DNA of 24,378 bases from Pseudomonadota bacterium (GTDB lineage: Bacteria > Pseudomonadota > Alphaproteobacteria > Rhizobiales > Devosiaceae): positions 1-24,378 of the forward strand of contig JAEWLC010000021.1 of the NCBI GenBank assembly GCA_023393475.1, given 5' to 3'. The notes under the pieces are model-generated. The model worked only from the letters and a program-made list of their open reading frames with translations. It was not told the origin of the DNA and did not search any database. This document shows, piece by piece, positions 21,564 to 24,378 of this stretch (position 1 is its first letter; every line of letters starts with the position of its first letter). The position numbers and the translations under genes were made by a program.

Positions 21564-21591
21564 GATATAGAGCATTTCTGCCCGCTGTCAG
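21564..21591 (-). promoter_or_regulatory. Candidate promoter of the cNMP-domain gene
   Basis: On the minus strand CTGACA (21591-21586) and TATATC (21569-21564) are separated by 16 bp, about 68 nt upstream of the start at 21496. It is a reasonable but unproven match to a sigma-70 promoter and suggests the gene is transcribed independently of the upstream response regulator. Confidence 0.4.
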
Positions 21592-21707
21592 GAACCCAAT
21601 TTGGCCAGACCGGGAGAAAGCTGCGGGGTTATACACCGAGCGGCATGAAAACCAGCAGGGACGCGGGGAGGGAGGGTACCCCGCGCCCCGGCCAGGCGGC
21701 GGCGCCT

Positions 21708-22391
21708 CTAGGGCACCAGCCGATAGCCGCCCTCTTCCGTCACGAGGAGCCGGGCATTGGACGGATCGCGCTCAATCTTCTGGCGCAGGCGGTAGATATG
21801 GGTTTCGAGCGTGTGGGTGGTGACGCGGTTGTTGTAGCCCCACACTTCCTTGAGCAGAATCTCGCGCGTGATGGTCTTGGGACCCTGCCGGTAGAGATAC
21901 TTTAGGATCGACGTTTCCTTGTCGGTGAGCCGCACCTTCTGGCCATCCGGCGATTCCAGCATCTTGGCTGCCGGCTGGAAGCTGTAGGGCCCGATGGTGA
22001 AGACCACGTCCTCGCTCTGGTCGTGCTGGCGCAGCGAGGCCCGGATGCGGGCCAGCAGCACGGAGAAGCGGAAGGGCTTCGTCACGTAGTCGTTGGCGCC
22101 CGACTCGAGTCCGAGAATTTCATCGGCGTCGCTGTCCTGGGCGGTGAGCATGATGATCGGGCTCTTGAAACCCTCGCGGCGCAGGATCTTCACTGCCTCG
22201 CGGCCATCCATGTCGGGCAGGCCGACATCGAGCAGCATCAGGTCGATATGGGCCCCGCGAACCTTGCCGAGGGCATCCGCGGCGGTCTCGGCCTCGACGA
22301 GGTCGAATTCGCGGTAGGGGCTGAGCTGATCGAGAAGCGTGTTGCGCAGGTCGGCATCGTCATCAACGATCAGAATACGTCGTCTATTCAT
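21708..22391 (-). CDS. OmpR-family response regulator, CenR-like
   Basis: A 227-residue two-component regulator. Receiver residues are intact: acidic D10/D11/D12 (LIVDDD), phospho-acceptor D55 (LLDVGLPD), T83 and K105 (YVTKPF). The C-terminal winged helix includes VRLTDKETSILKYLYRQGPKTITREILLKEVWGYN and THTLETHIYRLRQKIERDP, ending EGGYRLVP. The SDADEILGLESGANDYVTKPFRFSVLLARIRASLRQH stretch closely resembles what I recall of CenR, an envelope-related regulator conserved in alphaproteobacteria. CenR identity is therefore likely but not certain. The ATG at 22391 has a GGGGT-type Shine-Dalgarno 6-7 nt upstream. No histidine kinase is adjacent, so it is an orphan here. A palindrome lies upstream at 22494-22507. 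Confidence 0.88.
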   Translation of the reverse strand: MNRRRILIVDDDADLRNTLLDQLSPYREFDLVEAETAADALGKVRGAHIDLMLLDVGLPDMDGREAVKILRREGFKSPIIMLTAQDSDADEILGLESGANDYVTKPFRFSVLLARIRASLRQHDQSEDVVFTIGPYSFQPAAKMLESPDGQKVRLTDKETSILKYLYRQGPKTITREILLKEVWGYNNRVTTHTLETHIYRLRQKIERDPSNARLLVTEEGGYRLVP

Positions 22392-22493
22392 CGTGTTACC
22401 CCAAGCCATCGGCCCTGTAATCCTGAGTTATGCCTCGCCTCGATGCGCCGCCAATCAAAAGGGCGTTACACTGCGGCACGAGTATAAACGTGA

Positions 22494-22507
22494 TTTGACA
22501 CGTCAAA
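22494..22507. promoter_or_regulatory. Palindrome TTTGAC-AC-GTCAAA upstream of the CenR-like gene
   Basis: A perfect 6-bp inverted repeat with a 2-bp centre lies about 103 nt upstream of the response-regulator ATG. On the minus strand it contains TTGACG, and TATACT follows at 22486-22481. The spacing is only 14 bp, so a promoter here would be unusual; a dimeric-regulator operator is the better reading. Confidence 0.45.
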
Positions 22508-22673
22508 GTTTCAGGCCGGACTGCCTAAATTCGATAGACGGCCGCTGCTGACGGGACGCTGACAACGAGGACCCGCCCCAATGGGAATCGGAACTGGCGA
22601 CTAGTTGCGTGCTCGTTCAAGCGCTCGCTCAGTCGCCATCCGCGGACTTGATCCTCGACCGAGTGATATCGCG

Positions 22674-22770
22674 GCATCCCATGGGTCCCCTGGTCAAGCA
22701 CGGGGATGACGGATGCGGTGCACGGGGACATCGTCTGGGTTCCGCTTTCGCGGGAATGACACGGTGGGCT
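22674..22770. repeat. Dispersed intergenic repeat-like element, type with TTTCGCGGGAATGAC
   Basis: The stretch contains GGTCAAGCACGGGGATGAC and later GGGTTCCGCTTTCGCGGGAAT, segments I recognise from intergenic repeats common in Hyphomicrobiales genomes. A CCGC-TTTC-GCGG hairpin lies at 22742-22753. Only one copy is in this window, so the repeat status rests on recollection of other genomes. Confidence 0.5.
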
Positions 22771-22799
22771 TGGCAGGTACCCAGCACCGGCCACACCCC

Positions 22800-22862
22800 C
22801 TCCGAGCTTCGCTAGGTCGCTTTGCTCCCAAGCTTCGCTTGCCTCCCCCGTCAAGGGGGAGG
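22800..22862. repeat. GC-rich intergenic palindromic repeat, second copy of the 2548-2652 type
   Basis: It contains CGAGCTTCGCT and AAGCTTCGCTT motifs (compare the GCGAAGC core at 2548-2652) and the hairpin CCTCCCCC/GGGGGAGG with a GTCAA loop (22842-22849/22855-22862). It lies downstream of yggS, where it might act in 3'-end formation. Confidence 0.55.
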
Positions 22863-22928
22863 TTGGGGCCGGTGGTCGGGCAAGTGAGGCGGGAAAACTC
22901 CTATGCCGCCATAGCAGCCCGGCCGTGC

Positions 22929-23606
22929 CTAGCTGCGCGAGCCGAACAGGGCGCTGCCGACCCGGACATGGGTCGCCCCCATGGCGATGGCCGTCTCGAA
23001 GTCGCTGCTCATGCCCATCGAGAGCTTTTCGACCCGGGCGTCGCGCGCCAGCGAAGCGAGATGCGCGAAATAGGGCCCGGGTGGATCGCCTTCGGGGGGA
23101 ATGCACATAAGGCCGACGACATCGAGCCCGTGCTCGCTGCGACAGCGCTCGACGAACGCTACCGCTTCCATGGGCGGGATGCCGGCCTTCTGCTCCTCGC
23201 GCCCGATATTGACCTGAACGAACACCGGCAGCTGCCGGCCGGCGCGATCCATCTCGGTGCGGAGCACGCCGGCGAGCTTGTCGCGGTCGACGCTCTCGAT
23301 CACGTCGAACAGTGCCACGGCCTCGCGCGCCTTATTGGTCTGCAGCGGCCCGATGAGGTGCAGTTCTATGCCGTCATAAGATGCCCTGAGCTCGGGCCAC
23401 TTGGCCTGCGCCTCCTGCACCCGGTTCTCGCCGAAGACGCGCTGCCCGGCATCGAGGAAGGGGCGGACCTCGTCGGCGGAAAAGGTCTTGCTGACGGCGA
23501 TCAGCTCGACATGGTCCGGTGGCGGGCCGAAACGGCGCCGCGCCTGCTCGATCCGGTCGCGGATTGCCTGGAGCCGCTCGGCGGCATTGCCGGAAAGGTC
23601 GCCCAC
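22929..23606 (-). CDS. yggS: YggS/PLPBP-family pyridoxal phosphate homeostasis protein
   Basis: A ~225-residue single-domain PLP-binding protein (alanine-racemase-like TIM barrel) that buffers pyridoxal phosphate and affects amino-acid balance. The PLP lysine is in ELIAVSKTFSADEV (about K40). Other family hallmarks are FGENRVQEAQAKW, LHLIGPLQTNKA, IESVDRDKLA, FVQVNIGREEQKAGI, GLMCIPP and the phosphate-binding LSMGMSSDFETAIAMGATHVRVGSALFG. Starts are uncertain: GTG 23606 is chosen, with GTG 23627 (7 residues longer) as an alternative; neither has a strong Shine-Dalgarno. The frame further upstream (to 23678) is unlike the family. It is divergent from leuS. Confidence 0.93.
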   Translation of the reverse strand: MGDLSGNAAERLQAIRDRIEQARRRFGPPPDHVELIAVSKTFSADEVRPFLDAGQRVFGENRVQEAQAKWPELRASYDGIELHLIGPLQTNKAREAVALFDVIESVDRDKLAGVLRTEMDRAGRQLPVFVQVNIGREEQKAGIPPMEAVAFVERCRSEHGLDVVGLMCIPPEGDPPGPYFAHLASLARDARVEKLSMGMSSDFETAIAMGATHVRVGSALFGSRS

Positions 23607-23703
23607 GCCTTGCTTTCTGTTGACCACAATTGGCTTTTCTGATGATGGTCCGCTAACCAAAATCCCCCCCAAACGCAACTGTCTGCGTCGTGAGAGACTT
23701 CAA

Positions 23704-24378
23704 GTGAACAGGACTATCGAGCGCTACAACCCGCACGTTGAAGAGCCCCGCTGGCAAAAGCAGTGGGACGAACGCCAGAGCTTTGTCGTCCGCAACGACG
23801 ATACGCGCGAGCGCTATTATGTCCTCGAGATGTTTCCCTATCCATCGGGGCGCATCCATATGGGCCACGTCCGCAACTATGCGATGGGCGACGTGCTGGC
23901 CCGTTACAAGCGGGCCCGCGGCATGAACGTGCTGCATCCCATGGGCTGGGACGCCTTCGGCCTGCCGGCGGAAAACGCCGCCAGCCAGAATAAGGTGCCG
24001 GCCAAGGACTGGACCTACGCCAACATCGCGGCGATGCGGAAGCAGCTGAAATCCATCGGGCTGGCGCTCGACTGGTCACGCGAGTTCGCCACCTGCGACG
24101 TCGAATATTACGAGCAGCAGCAAAAGCTGTTCCTGGACTTCCTCGAGGCCGGCCTCGTCACGCGCAAGAAGTCCAAAGTGAACTGGGACCCCGTCGACAT
24201 GACCGTGCTCGCCAACGAGCAGGTGATCGACGGCCGCGGCTGGCGCTCGGGCGCCGTCGTCGAGCAGCGCGAGCTGACCCAGTGGTTCCTGAAAATCTCG
24301 GACTATTCCGAGGACCTGTTGTCGGCGCTCGATGGCCTCGACCGCTGGCCCGAAAAGGTGCGCACCATGCAGCGCAAC
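23704..24378 (+). CDS. leuS: Leucyl-tRNA synthetase, N-terminal part
   Basis: The first 225 residues of a class I aminoacyl-tRNA synthetase that charges tRNA-Leu; the gene runs off the window end. The class I HIGH motif appears as HMGH (residues 52-55, in FPYPSGRIHMGHVRNY). It is followed by MNVLHPMGWDAFGLPAENAA, the leucine-pocket region, IGLALDWSREFATCD, and the zinc/editing-domain lead-in with VNWDPVDMTVLANEQVIDGRGWRSGAVVEQRELTQWFLKI. Translation starts at GTG 23704, preceded by GAGAG about 7-11 nt upstream; this gives the conserved ERYNPHVEEPRWQKQW N-terminus. No T-box or leader peptide was recognised in the 97-bp divergent gap. Confidence 0.96.
   Translation, partial: MNRTIERYNPHVEEPRWQKQWDERQSFVVRNDDTRERYYVLEMFPYPSGRIHMGHVRNYAMGDVLARYKRARGMNVLHPMGWDAFGLPAENAASQNKVPAKDWTYANIAAMRKQLKSIGLALDWSREFATCDVEYYEQQQKLFLDFLEAGLVTRKKSKVNWDPVDMTVLANEQVIDGRGWRSGAVVEQRELTQWFLKISDYSEDLLSALDGLDRWPEKVRTMQRN

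Larger units (their letters stand above)
22392..22928. other. 537-bp non-coding interval
   Basis: This is the longest gap in the window, lying between the yggS end and the CenR-like gene start. I see no convincing gene. It holds the upstream region of the response regulator (22392-22510, including a palindrome), about 150 bp without clear features, and two intergenic repeat-like elements (22674-22770 and 22800-22862). Open frames crossing it lack recognisable protein sequence. Confidence 0.7.

Noticed and set aside
21662..21685. CGCGGGG/CCCCGCG hairpin after the response-regulator gene as terminator
   Set aside because: Only a 7-bp stem with a 10-nt loop and no T-run on either strand.
22713..23642. 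309-residue plus-strand frame over the yggS region
   Set aside because: It overlaps a complete YggS on the other strand and includes intergenic repeat sequence.
23607..23703. T-box or leader peptide upstream of leuS
   Set aside because: No T-box elements, leucine-rich short frame or attenuator hairpin found; T-boxes are not expected in alphaproteobacteria.
1..24378. CRISPR arrays, tRNA/rRNA genes, transposases, phage modules
   Set aside because: None were recognised on either strand. The Gp49-type toxin is phage-derived only in name and has no phage neighbours.

Overview
This is a GC-rich, gene-dense chromosomal window that reads as an alphaproteobacterium of the order Hyphomicrobiales (Rhizobiales), probably Devosia-like. 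That placement is an inference from three things: the protein sequences, the alphaproteobacterial SOS box form (GTTC-N7-GTTC), and the ftsK-lolA-xth...response regulator...yggS-leuS order, which I recall as common in this order. No tRNA, rRNA, CRISPR array, insertion sequence or prophage block was seen. Most of the window is core genome.

Layout. (1) 1-1189: the end of the H+-pumping pyrophosphatase hppA, a strong terminator, then a small HigBA/Gp49-type toxin-antitoxin pair on the minus strand. (2) 1294-5033: an AGE-family sugar epimerase/isomerase, a GC-rich intergenic repeat, a DUF3445 (heme-dependent oxidative N-demethylase family) gene on the minus strand, then an NAD(P)-binding NmrA-like protein overlapping a small APH-family kinase by 1 nt. 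(3) 5049-8106: SOS-controlled dinB (Pol IV), then a DHA2-type MFS exporter with a strong terminator. (4) 8258-10216: soluble pyrophosphatase ppa (minus), a small secreted protein (plus), and a coupled terB-like/ybjQ-like pair (minus). (5) 10305-16148: the imuA-imuB-dnaE2 mutagenesis cassette behind a second SOS box. (6) 16179-20999: ftsK, lolA, xth and a RidA-family gene, all on the plus strand. (7) 21041-22391: a stand-alone cyclic-nucleotide-binding-fold protein and a CenR-like OmpR-family response regulator (minus). (8) 22392-22928: non-coding and repeat-rich. (9) yggS (minus), divergent from the 5' part of leuS (plus, cut by the window end).

How the genes work together. The clearest shared theme is DNA damage and mutagenesis. 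DinB and the ImuA/ImuB/DnaE2 mutasome are both translesion systems. Each sits behind a perfect GTTC-N7-GTTC LexA box. Both promoters share the 12-mer CTTGACTCCCGG, and both carry clustered GANTC (CcrM-type methylation) sites overlapping the -35-like element. xth (a base-excision repair nuclease) and ftsK (chromosome segregation) lie nearby but show no SOS box. I found no wholly novel multi-gene system. The most interesting unexplained signals are regulatory: the SOS/GANTC promoters, a CtrA-like site before ftsK, a hairpin abutting the xth start codon, a palindrome upstream of the CenR-like gene, and a probable leaderless promoter for the toxin gene.
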